Of a stretch of DNA of 64,000 nt, positions 53,706-63,896 are shown in pieces. This stretch comes from CAVXNB01 sp963763085 (GTDB taxonomy: Bacteria; Actinomycetota; Acidimicrobiia; Acidimicrobiales; Bog-793). The stretch lies in assembly GCA_963763085.1 (NCBI GenBank), contig CAVXNB010000004.1:682001-746000 (forward strand), given 5' to 3'. Every line of letters begins with the position of its first letter. The stretch's first letter is position 1. The translations under genes were made by a program, and so were the position numbers. Below the pieces are notes generated by a model. It ran no database searches. It had not been told where the DNA came from and saw only the letters and a program-made list of their open reading frames with translations.

Positions 53706-54875
53706 TCAGTCGCCCTCCACGTAGTCCCGGAGCGGGCGCGACACCATCGGGTGCCGGAGCTTCGCGAGCGTCTTCATCTCGATTTGGCGGATGCGCTCGC
53801 GGGTGACCCCGAAGATCTGCCCGACCTCTTCGAGGGTGCGGATCCGACCGTCGTCCAATCCGAAACGGAGCCTCACCACCTCCTGCTCCCTGTCCGTCAA
53901 CTCCGACAGCGCCCGCTTGACGGCCTCGTTGAGCAGCATCCGCGTCGCGGCGTCGACCGGCACCTCGGCGGTGTGGTCCTCGATCAGGTCGGACAGGCTG
54001 AAGTCCTCTTCCTCACCGATCGGCTGCTCCAGCGAGATCGTGTCCTGGCTGATCCGTTGCAGCTCACGGACCCTCTCGACCGGGAACTGCGTCCGAGCGG
54101 AGATCTCCTCGACCGTCGGTTCGCGGCCGAGCTCCTGGGACAGTTGGCGCTGGGTGCGCACGACCTTGTTGATCGTCTCGACCATGTGAACCGGGATCCG
54201 GATCGTCCGGGCCTGGTCGGCTACCGCTCGGGTGATGGCCTGACGGATCCACCACGTCGCGTAGGTGGAGAACTTGAAGCCGCGGCGATAGTCGAACTTC
54301 TCGACGGCTCGCATCAGCCCGAGGTTGCCTTCCTGGATGAGGTCGAGGAACGCCATCCCCCGGTTCCGATAGCGCTTCGCGATCGAGACCACGAGGCGAA
54401 GGTTCGCCTCGATGAGAAGGTCCTTGGCCTCCAGCCCGTCGTGCACCGCACGCTGAGCGACCCGGCGCACTTCGAATGTCACGTCGTCCAAGGTGCCTTC
54501 CGCGGTCCAAGCGGCCAGCGTCGCAGCCGCTTCCTGGCCGGCTTCGATCTTGCGGGCGCACAGGACCTCGAGCTCGGGCGACAGGAGCGAGACCCTGCCG
54601 ATCTCCTTCAGGTAGGCACGAACGGGGTCGGTTCCGAGCGCGTCGGCGCTCGCGGCGCCCGAGAGGGACATCGACCCGGAGGAGGCCGAGCGCGGGCGCG
54701 ACCTGCGGACGCTCAGGATCCTCTGGCCAGGATCCTCTCGCTCAGCCGGTTCGGGAGTGAGGCCGAACGACAGGCCGGCGGGCTCCAAAGTCGCGGCCCC
54801 GTTGACCGACACGTCGTCGGGAAACGAGGAGCCTGTGGTGTCTGCCTTTGGCGCCTGGTCGGTCTTACCGCTCAT
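53706..54875 (-). CDS. sigA: Primary RNA polymerase sigma factor (RpoD/SigA family)
   Basis: A 389-residue group 1 or group 2 sigma-70 factor. Regions visible are 1.2 (DPVRAYLKEIGRVSLLSPE), 2.1-2.4 (NLRLVVSIAKRYRNRGMAFLDLIQEGNLGLMRAV, FKFSTYATWWIRQAI), 3 (REPTVEEISARTQ) and 4.2 (GVTRERIRQIEMKTLAKLRHP). The short N-terminal region is acidic/disordered and there is no long 1.1. ATG 54875 has GGAGG five bases upstream and overlaps the dnaG stop as ATGA. The dnaG-sigA linkage supports the housekeeping role. Confidence 0.93.
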   Translation of the reverse strand: MSGKTDQAPKADTTGSSFPDDVSVNGAATLEPAGLSFGLTPEPAEREDPGQRILSVRRSRPRSASSGSMSLSGAASADALGTDPVRAYLKEIGRVSLLSPELEVLCARKIEAGQEAAATLAAWTAEGTLDDVTFEVRRVAQRAVHDGLEAKDLLIEANLRLVVSIAKRYRNRGMAFLDLIQEGNLGLMRAVEKFDYRRGFKFSTYATWWIRQAITRAVADQARTIRIPVHMVETINKVVRTQRQLSQELGREPTVEEISARTQFPVERVRELQRISQDTISLEQPIGEEEDFSLSDLIEDHTAEVPVDAATRMLLNEAVKRALSELTDREQEVVRLRFGLDDGRIRTLEEVGQIFGVTRERIRQIEMKTLAKLRHPMVSRPLRDYVEGD

Positions 54876-56842
54876 CTTGCCTCCAGATAGCGCTCCGCTA
54901 GCCACGCTACCAATCGATGCGCGGCGTCCGTCACCGCTACTGATGTCCTATCGGCCGTTCCGGGCTCCTGCATGACCTCCAATTCGGACTTCAACCAGGT
55001 AATGGCCGCACCTGCGTTCGCGAGCCGCCCTCCGTCTCCTTCGGCCTCAGCCTGACGAGCGTCAGCTTCCACCTCCCCGATGGCGACCTGGGCGGCAGTC
55101 CTGGCGAGCGCCGCCACAGTCTGGTCCGGATCAGCGTCGGGCTCGGACACCGCGAGGCGGCGCAGCAGGTCAGCGGTCTCCTCGTCGGCGCCTTCGACTG
55201 CCTCGTGCAGGTTCGTCGCGTCGGCGAGTGCCCGGTAGGCGGCGCGCTGGACCGGATCTGCGAAGAGGCATTCGCTGATCCGCCCCGCCATGGCTCCGGG
55301 CTCGCGGATTGCCAGCACGAGTGCGTCCAGGCCGGCCCGCCTCCCGGGTGCTACCGGCCCGGCTTGCCGCCGACCTCCCGTGCCCCGCCCGTTCCGCCCG
55401 CCTCCAGGCGCCGAGTCCTCCGGGCCGGAGCCTGGGTCCGGCTCCCACGGCGGCTCGGCATCCGGCTGCAACGGCCGCCCGCTCGCCCCGGCGCCACTCG
55501 GCCCAGCCCCGCTCGCCGCGCCGCCGCCGCCGCTCCGCTTCGACGCTTCGAAGGCCACGACGAGCCGGTCGAGACGCGGCCGGAGCCGTTCGACCTCGAG
55601 GCGGGTTCGGTCCGATACCGTCACGAGGTACTGATCGCGAACTAGCTCGTTGGGGTGCTCGGCCACCATCGCCAGAGCGGCCTCGGCCGCGTGGGCGCGC
55701 CCTTCGCCGGTCTGGAGCTCCGAGCTGGCCAGCGCCCTCTCCACCCGGAACGCCAGAAACGTCCTCGCCCGCGCCACCGCCTCCCTCAACGCCTCCGGAT
55801 CGCGCATGGCGAGGTCGGCGGGATCGCTGCCCGGGGGGAGGGCGGCGACGGCGACTTGCAACTCGTGACGTCGCTCCCAGTCATAGATGCGAGCCGCGGC
55901 CGACTGGCCGGCCTCGTCGGCGTCGAAGGCGAGCACGATCCGTTTCGCGAACCGGCCCAGGAGCCGGAAGTGCTCTTCGGTGAGCGAGGTCCCGCACGTG
56001 GCAACGGCCCGCGGCAGGCCGGCGGTGAAGAACCCGATGACGTCGGTATAACCCTCGCAGACGATGACCTCGCCGGCCTGCACCGCCGCTTGCTTGGCCC
56101 AGTTGAGGCCGTAGAGGGTGCGGCGCTTCGCATAGACCGGCGTCTCGGGGGAGTTGCGGTACTTCGGGCCGGCGTCCTCGCCTGCGCCTGGCAGGAGCCG
56201 GCCGCCGAGCCCGATCGCGGAGCCCATCGGGTCGAAGATCGGGAAGATGACGCGCCCCCGGAACGCATCTCGCAGACCCCGCTGGGTCTGATGGGCAAGC
56301 CCGGCCTTCACGAGCAGGTCGGCCGGTGCTCGGACGGCCCGCACGAGCGACCCGCCCGCCTCGGGCGCCCAGCCGAGGCTGAACTGGCGCACCGTCTCGC
56401 CCTGGTAGCCGCGCGAGCGCAGGTACTGCCGGGCGCGGCTCGCATCAGGCTGGCTGAGCAGCTCGTCGTGGTAGAAGGCGACGGCCCGCTCGATCACGCC
56501 CAGCAGCGCCTGTCGACCTTCCCGGTCGAAGCTGTCACGGCCGCCGGCGTCGTGGCGGATCGTGATCCCGGCTCGGGCAGCCAGCTTCTCGACCGCCTCG
56601 ACGAAGTCGCAGCCCTCGGTGTTGCGCAGGAACGTGATCGCGTCCCCGGACGCCTGGCAGCCGAAGCAGTAGTAGAGGCCCTCTTCGGCGTTGACCGAGA
56701 ACGACGCGGACTTCTCGTTATGAAACGGGCACAGGCCGACGTAACGTCTCCCAACCCGCTTGAGCGGCGTGTGCTCCCCGATGACGGCCAGGATGTCGGT
56801 TGCCGAGCGGACCTGTGCCACGTCCTCGTCGGGAATCGTCAA
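54872..56842 (-). CDS. dnaG: DNA primase
   Basis: DnaG makes RNA primers for replication. The CHC2 zinc finger has Cys38, His41, Cys59 and Cys62 (LCPFHNEKSASF...YYCFGC). The TOPRIM core shows VIVCEGYTDVIGFF and VLAFDADEAGQSAA. A low-complexity Gly/Pro/Ser linker precedes the helicase-binding C-terminus. The 656-residue length is normal for actinobacteria. The start is TTG 56842, overlapping the ppdK stop (TTGA), with GAGGAGG about 10 bases upstream. Part of a ppdK-dnaG-sigA operon. Confidence 0.95.
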   Translation of the reverse strand: MTIPDEDVAQVRSATDILAVIGEHTPLKRVGRRYVGLCPFHNEKSASFSVNAEEGLYYCFGCQASGDAITFLRNTEGCDFVEAVEKLAARAGITIRHDAGGRDSFDREGRQALLGVIERAVAFYHDELLSQPDASRARQYLRSRGYQGETVRQFSLGWAPEAGGSLVRAVRAPADLLVKAGLAHQTQRGLRDAFRGRVIFPIFDPMGSAIGLGGRLLPGAGEDAGPKYRNSPETPVYAKRRTLYGLNWAKQAAVQAGEVIVCEGYTDVIGFFTAGLPRAVATCGTSLTEEHFRLLGRFAKRIVLAFDADEAGQSAAARIYDWERRHELQVAVAALPPGSDPADLAMRDPEALREAVARARTFLAFRVERALASSELQTGEGRAHAAEAALAMVAEHPNELVRDQYLVTVSDRTRLEVERLRPRLDRLVVAFEASKRSGGGGAASGAGPSGAGASGRPLQPDAEPPWEPDPGSGPEDSAPGGGRNGRGTGGRRQAGPVAPGRRAGLDALVLAIREPGAMAGRISECLFADPVQRAAYRALADATNLHEAVEGADEETADLLRRLAVSEPDADPDQTVAALARTAAQVAIGEVEADARQAEAEGDGGRLANAGAAITWLKSELEVMQEPGTADRTSVAVTDAAHRLVAWLAERYLEAR

Positions 56843-59508
56843 GTGCCGTCGGCCTCCTCGTCTATCGCCAGCAGCGAATGCGCCGCTGCGAGCCGGGCGA
56901 TCGGCACTCGGTACGGCGAGCAGCTGACGTAGTCGAGGCCCGACCTCGCGAAGAAGTCGACCGAGGCCGGGTCGCCGCCGTGCTCGCCGCAGACACCGAT
57001 CTTGAGACCGGGACTGGTCGCGCGGCCCCGCTCGACACCGAGTCGGACCAGCTCGCCGACGCCGGCAGTGTCGATGTTCTCGAACGGGTTCGCATTCAGC
57101 AGCCCCTTTTCGAGATAGACGGCCATCATCCGTCCTTCGACGTCGTCTCGGCTGAAGCCGAAGGTCATCTGGGTGAGGTCGTTCGTCCCGAAGGAGAAGA
57201 AGTCGGCTTCGTCGGCGATCTCGTCCGCCAGAAGAGCGGCCCGTGGCGTCTCGATCATCGTGCCGATGGCGACTTCAATACCGGCGTCCGGGGCTGCTCC
57301 GCCCTTCTGCTCGGCCGTCGCGACGTCCTCGAGCGCCTGGACGACCCAGGATCTGGCAAGTGCCAGCTCCTCGCGTGAGATCGTGAGCGGGATCATGATC
57401 TCGACGACCGGGTGGCCGCCGGCCCTGACCCGTTCGTGTGCCGCCTCCATCAGGGCCCGCACCTGCATCGCGTACAGCCCCGGCTTCAGGACCCCGAGCC
57501 GGACGCCGCGTACGCCGAGCATCGGGTTGGCCTCGCGCCAGGACTTGGCGGCGTCGAGAAGCTTGGTCTCTTTGTCGGTCAGGCCCTCACGCGCCTGTTT
57601 CACGAGGAGAGACTCCACGTCGGGCAGGAACTCGTGCAGCGGCGGGTCGAGCAGCCTGACGACGACGGGCAGGCCGTCCATGGCCTCGAGGATGGCGAGG
57701 AAGTCAGCCTTCTGCGCGACACGGAGCTCCTCGAGGGCCTCGGTCTCCTCCTCGTCAGTCGCGGCCAGGATCATCCGTTGGACGATCGGCAGGCGGTCCT
57801 CACCGAGAAACATGTGCTCGGTCCGGCACAAGCCGATGCCCTCGGCCCCGAGCCTTCTGGCGTTCGCGGCGTCGTCGCCGGTGTCGGCATTGGCGCGCAC
57901 GCCGAGCCGACCGGTGCGGATGTCGTCCGCCCAGTCGAGAAGGATGGTGAGCTCGGGTGGCGGCTCAGGGGCGATGAGGAGCAGGGCGCCGACGTAGACA
58001 GCGCCCTGGGAGCCGTCGATCGAGATGACGTCGCCCTCCCGGACGACGGTGTCGCCGACCCTGAACAGCTTGTCGGCCGGGCTGATGCGGACGGTCTCGG
58101 CGCCGACCACCGCCGGCTTGCCCCAACCGCGGGCGACCACGGCGGCGTGACTGACGAGGCCGCCCCGGGCGGTCAGGATGCCTTCGGCGGCGAGCATCCC
58201 GTGCACGTCCTCGGGAGAGGTCTCGCTGCGCACGAGGATCACGTGTTTGCCGTTGGCAGCGGCGGCCGCTGCATCGTCCGCAGTGAAGCAGACGCTGCCC
58301 ACCGCGGCCCCGGGCGATGCGCCGAGGCCCTTCGCGAGCACCGGGACCGAGTGCTCGGCGAACTGCGGGTGCAGGACGCCGTCGATGTGTTCCGCCGAGA
58401 CCCTGCGCACCGCCTCGGCGTGCGTGAGCCTGATCGCCGGGTCGTCGACCATGTCGACCGCCATGCGGAGCGCCGCGCGGCCGGTTCGCTTGCCGACCCG
58501 GGTCTGGAGCATCCAGAGCTTGCCCTGGTCGATCGTGAACTCGGTGTCGCACATGTCCCGGTAATGGGCTTCGAGCCGGGCGAAGATCTCCATCAGCTCG
58601 GCGTAGATCGGGGGGAACTCGCCCTTCAGCGCGGCTAGAGGCTCGGTGTTGCGGATGCCGGCCACCACGTCCTCGCCCTGGGCGTTCACGAGGAAGTCGC
58701 CGTAGGCGCCCTTCGCCCCGGTAGCCGGATCGCGGGTGAAACCGACGCCCGTACCCGATTTGTCGTCCCGGTTCCCGAACACCATCGCCTGGACGTTGAC
58801 CGCCGTCCCGAGGTCGTTCGGGATCCGCTCCCGCACCCGGTAGGCAACCGCCCGCGCCCCGTTCCAGGATGCGAAGACGGCTTCGATCGCCCCGCGGAGC
58901 TGTTCCACCGGGTCCTGTGGGAAGGGGTTTCCGGTCGCTCGCTCGACGACGTTCTTCAGCTCCTCGACGAGCTCCTGCAGCGCCGCCGCCGGCAGCTCGG
59001 CGTCCGAAGCGCCGGTGCGCTCCTTCAGAGCTTCGAGCGGACCGTCGAGTTGATCGCCGGGGATTCCGAGGACGATTCGGCCGTACATCTGCACGAAACG
59101 CCGGTACGAGTCGAACGCGAAGCGCTCGTCACTGGTCTGCTTCGCGAGACCCTCGACCGAGCGGTCGTTGAGCCCGAGGTTCAAGACCGTGTCCATCATG
59201 CCCGGCATCGAGAACTTCGCGCCCGAGCGCACCGAGACGAGGAGAGGATCGTCCGGGTCCCCGAGCCGGCGGCCCATACGCTGCTCGAGGTTGGCGAGAT
59301 GCTCGGCGACCTCGGCGTCGAGATCCTCCGGCCACCCCTCGGCCATGTAGGCACGGCAGGCGTCGGTCGAGATCGTGAAGCCGTGTGGTACCGGCAGCCC
59401 GAGAACCGAGGTCATCTCAGCCAGGTTGGCGCCCTTGCCACCGAGGAGCTCCTTCAGCTCCATAGGCGGGCGGGGATGCTCGTGGTCGAAGTCGTAGACG
59501 TAGCCCAT
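56839..59508 (-). CDS. ppdK: Pyruvate, phosphate dikinase
   Basis: PPDK interconverts pyruvate, ATP and phosphate with PEP, AMP and PPi. The 889-residue product starts MGYVYDFDHEHP and has the ATP-grasp part (LLGGKGANLAEMTS, SVRSGAKFSMPGMMDTVLNLG, NVQAMVFGN, GVGFTRDPATG), the phosphohistidine domain ARGGLVSHAAVVARGWG, and the PEP barrel (CRTEHMF, EIMIPLT, GTNDLTQMTFG, catalytic Cys in GVCGEHGGD). The residue two before the catalytic His is Val, where plant and many bacterial enzymes have the Thr target of the regulatory protein PDRP. ATG 59508 follows AGGAGGG. It is first in the operon with dnaG and sigA. Confidence 0.95.
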   Translation of the reverse strand: MGYVYDFDHEHPRPPMELKELLGGKGANLAEMTSVLGLPVPHGFTISTDACRAYMAEGWPEDLDAEVAEHLANLEQRMGRRLGDPDDPLLVSVRSGAKFSMPGMMDTVLNLGLNDRSVEGLAKQTSDERFAFDSYRRFVQMYGRIVLGIPGDQLDGPLEALKERTGASDAELPAAALQELVEELKNVVERATGNPFPQDPVEQLRGAIEAVFASWNGARAVAYRVRERIPNDLGTAVNVQAMVFGNRDDKSGTGVGFTRDPATGAKGAYGDFLVNAQGEDVVAGIRNTEPLAALKGEFPPIYAELMEIFARLEAHYRDMCDTEFTIDQGKLWMLQTRVGKRTGRAALRMAVDMVDDPAIRLTHAEAVRRVSAEHIDGVLHPQFAEHSVPVLAKGLGASPGAAVGSVCFTADDAAAAAANGKHVILVRSETSPEDVHGMLAAEGILTARGGLVSHAAVVARGWGKPAVVGAETVRISPADKLFRVGDTVVREGDVISIDGSQGAVYVGALLLIAPEPPPELTILLDWADDIRTGRLGVRANADTGDDAANARRLGAEGIGLCRTEHMFLGEDRLPIVQRMILAATDEEETEALEELRVAQKADFLAILEAMDGLPVVVRLLDPPLHEFLPDVESLLVKQAREGLTDKETKLLDAAKSWREANPMLGVRGVRLGVLKPGLYAMQVRALMEAAHERVRAGGHPVVEIMIPLTISREELALARSWVVQALEDVATAEQKGGAAPDAGIEVAIGTMIETPRAALLADEIADEADFFSFGTNDLTQMTFGFSRDDVEGRMMAVYLEKGLLNANPFENIDTAGVGELVRLGVERGRATSPGLKIGVCGEHGGDPASVDFFARSGLDYVSCSPYRVPIARLAAAHSLLAIDEEADGT

Positions 59509-59622
59509 GGGTCCCTCCTGCGGATGATCTCTGCAAGTTGAGCCTAAGGCCTGATTAAGCTCGCCGTTCGCCGGTTTGCAGCCGCTTTTCACCGGTGGGG
59601 GTCCGATCCAGGAGGTCGTTCG

Positions 59623-61677
59623 ATGCCATATCTGGAGGCAAGCGACGGCGGCGGCAGGCCGGTGGTCGTCGAGGGACCGGGGACGTTCCGCCGGCTCGAC
59701 CACGTGCCGGTCCCTCTCGCGGACGGCACCAGGCTTGGCGCTCGTATCTGGATCCCCGACGGCGCCGAGGACCATCCGGTGCCGGCGATCCTCGAGTACA
59801 TCCCGTACCGAAAGAACGACCTGTTCGCCGTCGACGACCAAGGACGCTTCGGATATTTCGCTGCGCACGGCTACGCCGGGGTGCGTCTCGACATCCGCGG
59901 CTCGGGGGACTCCGAGGGCGTGCTGACCGACGAGTACACCGTCCAGGAGCAGGACGACGCCGTCGAGGCCATCGCCTGGATCGCCTCCCAGCCGTGGTGC
60001 AGCGGCGCGGTCGGGATGATCGGCAAATCCTGGGGCGGGTTCAACGGCCTCCAGGTCGCGGCCCGGCGCCCGCCCGCCCTCCAAGCTGTCGTCACCGTGT
60101 ACTCGACCGACGACCGTTACGCCGACGACGCCCATTACATGGGCGGCTGTCTGCTCACCGACGAGATGCTCGGATGGGGCACCAGCATGCACGCGGTGGC
60201 GACGCTTCCTCCCGATCCCAAGTCGGTCGGCGAGGGCTGGAAGACGATGTGGCAGGAGCGTCTCGAGGCGTTCCATCCCCAGGTCCACACGTGGCTCACC
60301 CACCAGCGTCGCGACGATTATTGGAAGCACGGCTCGGTGAACGAGGACTTCGCCGCCATCAACTGCGCGGTGTACGCGATCGGCGGTTGGTGCGACGGAT
60401 ACCGGGACCCGGTGTTCAGGCTCATGGAGGGTCTCACCTGCCCGAAGAAGGCGCTCATCGGGCCGTGGTCGCACCAGTTCCCGATGGACTTCGAGCCTGG
60501 GCCGCATATCGGGTTCTTGCAGGAATGCATGCGTTTCTTCGACCAGTGGCTGAAGGGCGAGGAGACGGGGATCATGGACGAGCCGATGCTCCGGGTCTGG
60601 ATCCAGGACCCGGTGCCGCCGGCGACCCGCTACGCCGAGCGCCCCGGCCGCTGGGGTGCCGAGCCCTCGTGGCCGTCTCCGAACGTCACGGGGCGGGTCT
60701 TGTACCTGAACGACGGCAGCCTCGGTGATTCGGCGGCCGGCGAGCGCCCGGTTCTCATCCGGGGCGCGCAGGTTGCCGGTCAGGACGCCGGCGCCTGGTG
60801 CTCGTTCGGGGGACCCCTCGACGCGCCTCCGGACCAGCGGGCCGAGGACGGGCTCTCGATGTGCTTTACCTCGGATCCCCTCACCGAGCCGATCGAGATC
60901 CTCGGCCACCCGGTCGTCAACCTCGTCTGCTCCTCCGATCGCCCTCGAGCCCTCGTGGCCGTCCGCCTTTGCGATATCGCCGAGAACGGCGAGTCCACGC
61001 TCGTCGCCAGAGGCCTGCTCAACCTCACGCACCGCAACAGCCACGAGCATCTCGAGCCGCTCGTACCGGGGGAACGCACGACGACTTCTGTCGTCATGCA
61101 GACGATCGGCCAGATCGTCCCCGCCGGCCACCGTCTCCGCGTGGCCGTCTCACCTACCTACTGGCCGTGGGCGTGGCCCTCGCCGGAGCCTGTCACGTTC
61201 ACCGTGTATGCCGGGGCCAGCTCGATCGAGTTGCCGCTCCGCGGGGCGATGGCGAGCCCGCTCGACGAGGGCCTCAGGCCATTCGAACGCCCGGAGATCG
61301 GCCCGAAGATAGAGGCCGAGGTTCTGGTCCCGCCGGCGGGTGAGACCCGGCTCACGAAGGACCCCTTCACCGGAACCGTCGAGGTCGTCGGCCGGAATCC
61401 CGCCACACGGGTCCGCCTCCCCGACGGCCTCGAGATGAGCTCGGGCGGAGAAGTCTCCTCTTCGATCACCGAGGGCGACCCGCTCTCGGCGCGTTTCCGG
61501 GTCGAGCGGGCGGTGAGCTTCCTCCGGGACGATTGGTCGGCGCGCCTTGTCGTCGAGAACGAGCTCACGTCGGACTCGGAGCATCTCCGCCTGCACTCGG
61601 GGGTGCGGGCTTATGACGGCGGGGATTGTTTCTTCGACCGAGCGTGGACGTTCGAGGTTCCGAGGGACCTGTTGTAG
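59623..61677 (+). CDS. CocE/NonD-family hydrolase (X-Pro dipeptidyl-peptidase-like)
   Basis: A 684-residue serine hydrolase. The catalytic Ser is in GMIGKSWGGFNG, the Asp in IGGWCDGYRDP and the His in GPWSHQFP. The C-terminal jelly-roll beta-domain typical of CocE follows (VCSSDRPRALVAVRLCDIAENGESTLVARGLLNLTHR, YWPWAWPSPEP). These enzymes cleave esters or amides such as cocaine or glutaryl-acylase substrates; the natural substrate is not evident. ATG follows AGGAGG by six bases. It is convergent with a paralog at 61853-63896, across the dyad element. Confidence 0.9.
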   Translation: MPYLEASDGGGRPVVVEGPGTFRRLDHVPVPLADGTRLGARIWIPDGAEDHPVPAILEYIPYRKNDLFAVDDQGRFGYFAAHGYAGVRLDIRGSGDSEGVLTDEYTVQEQDDAVEAIAWIASQPWCSGAVGMIGKSWGGFNGLQVAARRPPALQAVVTVYSTDDRYADDAHYMGGCLLTDEMLGWGTSMHAVATLPPDPKSVGEGWKTMWQERLEAFHPQVHTWLTHQRRDDYWKHGSVNEDFAAINCAVYAIGGWCDGYRDPVFRLMEGLTCPKKALIGPWSHQFPMDFEPGPHIGFLQECMRFFDQWLKGEETGIMDEPMLRVWIQDPVPPATRYAERPGRWGAEPSWPSPNVTGRVLYLNDGSLGDSAAGERPVLIRGAQVAGQDAGAWCSFGGPLDAPPDQRAEDGLSMCFTSDPLTEPIEILGHPVVNLVCSSDRPRALVAVRLCDIAENGESTLVARGLLNLTHRNSHEHLEPLVPGERTTTSVVMQTIGQIVPAGHRLRVAVSPTYWPWAWPSPEPVTFTVYAGASSIELPLRGAMASPLDEGLRPFERPEIGPKIEAEVLVPPAGETRLTKDPFTGTVEVVGRNPATRVRLPDGLEMSSGGEVSSSITEGDPLSARFRVERAVSFLRDDWSARLVVENELTSDSEHLRLHSGVRAYDGGDCFFDRAWTFEVPRDLL

Positions 61678-61749
61678 GTGGGTGGGCGGGCCGGGGCGGC
61701 CGGGGATGCTGGCCTTGGCGAGAGGCAGGAGATAGCCGAAAAGTTTTCA

Positions 61750-61803
61750 AACTTGCCTCCGTTAATGATTGCGACCAGTCGCAATCTCGATGGGAGGCAA
61801 GTT
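61750..61803. repeat. Dyad element, copy 2 (shared with 3916-3965)
   Basis: Arms AACTTGCCTCC (61750-61760) and GGAGGCAAGTT (61793-61803) enclose 32 bases. Here the interior contains a second perfect hairpin, GATTGCGAC-CA-GTCGCAATC (61768-61787). It lies between the convergent CocE paralogs. Confidence 0.82.
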
Positions 61804-61852
61804 CAGCGTAAAAATTAAGTGTCCCGACGTACCGAGCCACCGTCGTGACGGA

Positions 61853-63896
61853 TCAGATGTGGTCACGCGGGACGGCGCGCCGCCAGGTCTTGGCGAAGAT
61901 CCGGCAATCACCCTCGTATCCCTCGACGACATTCGTGAGCTGGAACTCCTCCGCGGTCGATGAGATCGTGCTCGCTGTGCGCACGCGGGTACGCCAGTCG
62001 CCGCGCGAGAGGGAGATCTCGCGCTCGTAGCTGTTGAACGCCGACAGCGGCTCGCCCTCGACGATCCGATGCACGTTGCGGGCGGCCGAGTGGTACTCGC
62101 GCCCGTCGTCGAAGAACTCGAGCGAGCTGACCCCGCCACTCAGCACCTCGACCCGACCGCTCGCGACGTCGCGATGAATCTCCCTCAGGCCGTCCTCGTA
62201 ACCGCTCTCCGAATGCGGAGGCGCCGGCGCCTCCTCGGGCTCGGCGAAGTGCGGAGGCGGTTCGTGCGCCCCGGGACCACCCGTCCAGACGGGAAGCTCG
62301 AGCGACGAGGGCCCGCCGGCGTAGAGGGTCAGGAGGACAGGTTGCGGCGAGGGCCAGGCCCATGGCCAGTAGGTGGGCGAGATCGCCAGGCGGAGACGGT
62401 GGCCTGCGGGGACCGAGTAGCCGATCGAGTTGAGCTTCACGTCGACGACGTAGCGCCGGCCCGGCACCAGGTCCTCGGGCTCCTCGTCGCTATCCCGGTG
62501 GGTGAGGTTCAAGAGCCCGCGTGTGATGAGATTCGACTCGCCGTCCGGCCAGAGGTCGCACAGTCGGGCCACGACGAGGGCGAGAGGGCGGTCCGACGAC
62601 ACCTCGAGGCGGGCGAGCGGGAACCCGAGGATCTCCAGCGGCTCGGTGAGCACCTCGGTGTCGAAGCAGAGCGACTGGCCGTCCTCGGGACGCTGGTCCG
62701 ACGAGTTGTCGACCGGGCCTCCGAGCCCGCCCCAGGTGCCGGGATCGGCCGCCGGAGCCTGAACGCCCCGGATCGCGAGCTCGCGCTCGGATCCCGTCTC
62801 GCCGGCGGGCGTCCCCGTCTCGCCGAGCGTCCCGCCGCCGCCGAGTGTGTACGTTCGCGTTGCCACCTCGGCTACCGGCCAGCCGCCGGTGGCGAGCCAA
62901 CGTCCCGGCCAGTACTTGCGGCCCGGGTCGGAGCGGACCGCGTCCGGCATGTAGACCCGGAGCTTCGGCTCGTCCATGATGCCGTTCTCGGCCCCCTTCA
63001 AATGGCAGTCGTAGAAACGAAGACATTCCTGCAGGAATCCGATCGCCGGTCCCGGCACTCCCTGCTCGGGGTAGACGTGCGCCCAGGGGCCGATCAGCCC
63101 CTTGCACGGCCCGGGGTATCCCTCGAGGAACCGCGGGATGGCGTTGCGGTAGGCGTCGGTCCAGCCGCCCACCATGTAGACGGGGCAGGTGATGGCGGAG
63201 AAGTCCTCGCACACGGAGCCTTGTTTCCAGAACTCGTCGCGCCGCTGATGGGAAACCCACGCCTCGACGAACGGCGGCGTGCGCTCCATGCGGTCCAGCC
63301 AGGTCTTGCGCCATGACTCGCCGACCACGGCAGGATCGGGTGGCCGGGCGTTGTAGGCCAGCATCACCGACGCCCACGACAACATGTTCGCCCCCAACAG
63401 GCAGCCGCCCATGTAGTGGACGTCGTCGGCGGTACCGGTCGTCGGTCGAGCAGATGCTCACGACGGCTCCGAGCTCGGGGGGCGAGTGGGCCGCGATCTG
63501 CAGCCCGTTGAAGCCGCCCCAGGAGATGCCGATCATGCCGACCCTGCCGCTGCAGAACGGTTGTGCGGCAAGCCACCGGATCACCTCGATACCGTCAGAC
63601 TGCTCGAGCGGCAGGTACTCGTCGGCGAGGATGCCCTCCGAATCGCCCGACCCACGGATGTCGATCCGGGCCGAGACGTAGCCGTGGCCGGCGAAGTAGC
63701 CGTGCATCGACTGGTCGTGGACGGCCGTGTAGTCGTTCTTTCGGTAGGGGATGTACTCGAGGATCGCCGGCACCGGATGCTCCTCGGCGTCCTCGGGGAT
63801 CCAGAGCTTGGCCGACAGGCGGCAGCCGTCGGACATCGTGATCCAGGTGTGGTCGACGACCCGCACCTTGTAGGGAAGGTTCGTGACGACGGTCAC
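61853..63896 (-). CDS. Second CocE/NonD-family hydrolase, apparent one-base frameshift
   Basis: A paralog of the neighbouring gene. The N-terminal frame has VRVVDHTWITMSDGCRLSAKLWIPEDAEEHPVPAILEYIPYRKND and the nucleophile GMIGISWGGFNG, ending near STDDRY. The C-terminal frame resumes at DVHYMGGCLLG and carries GGWTDAYR (Asp), GPWAHVYP (His) and the beta-domain with YWPWAWPSPQP. One extra C in GGTACCGCC near 63435 explains the break. I start at GTG 63896, which has GAGGAG six bases upstream; the frame is open to a TTG at 63947. Repaired length is about 680 residues. Confidence 0.85.

Noticed and set aside
59509..61131. Upstream extension of the ppdK frame
   Set aside because: MGYVYDF at 59508 has AGGAGGG and begins the domain; the extension is antisense to the CocE gene.
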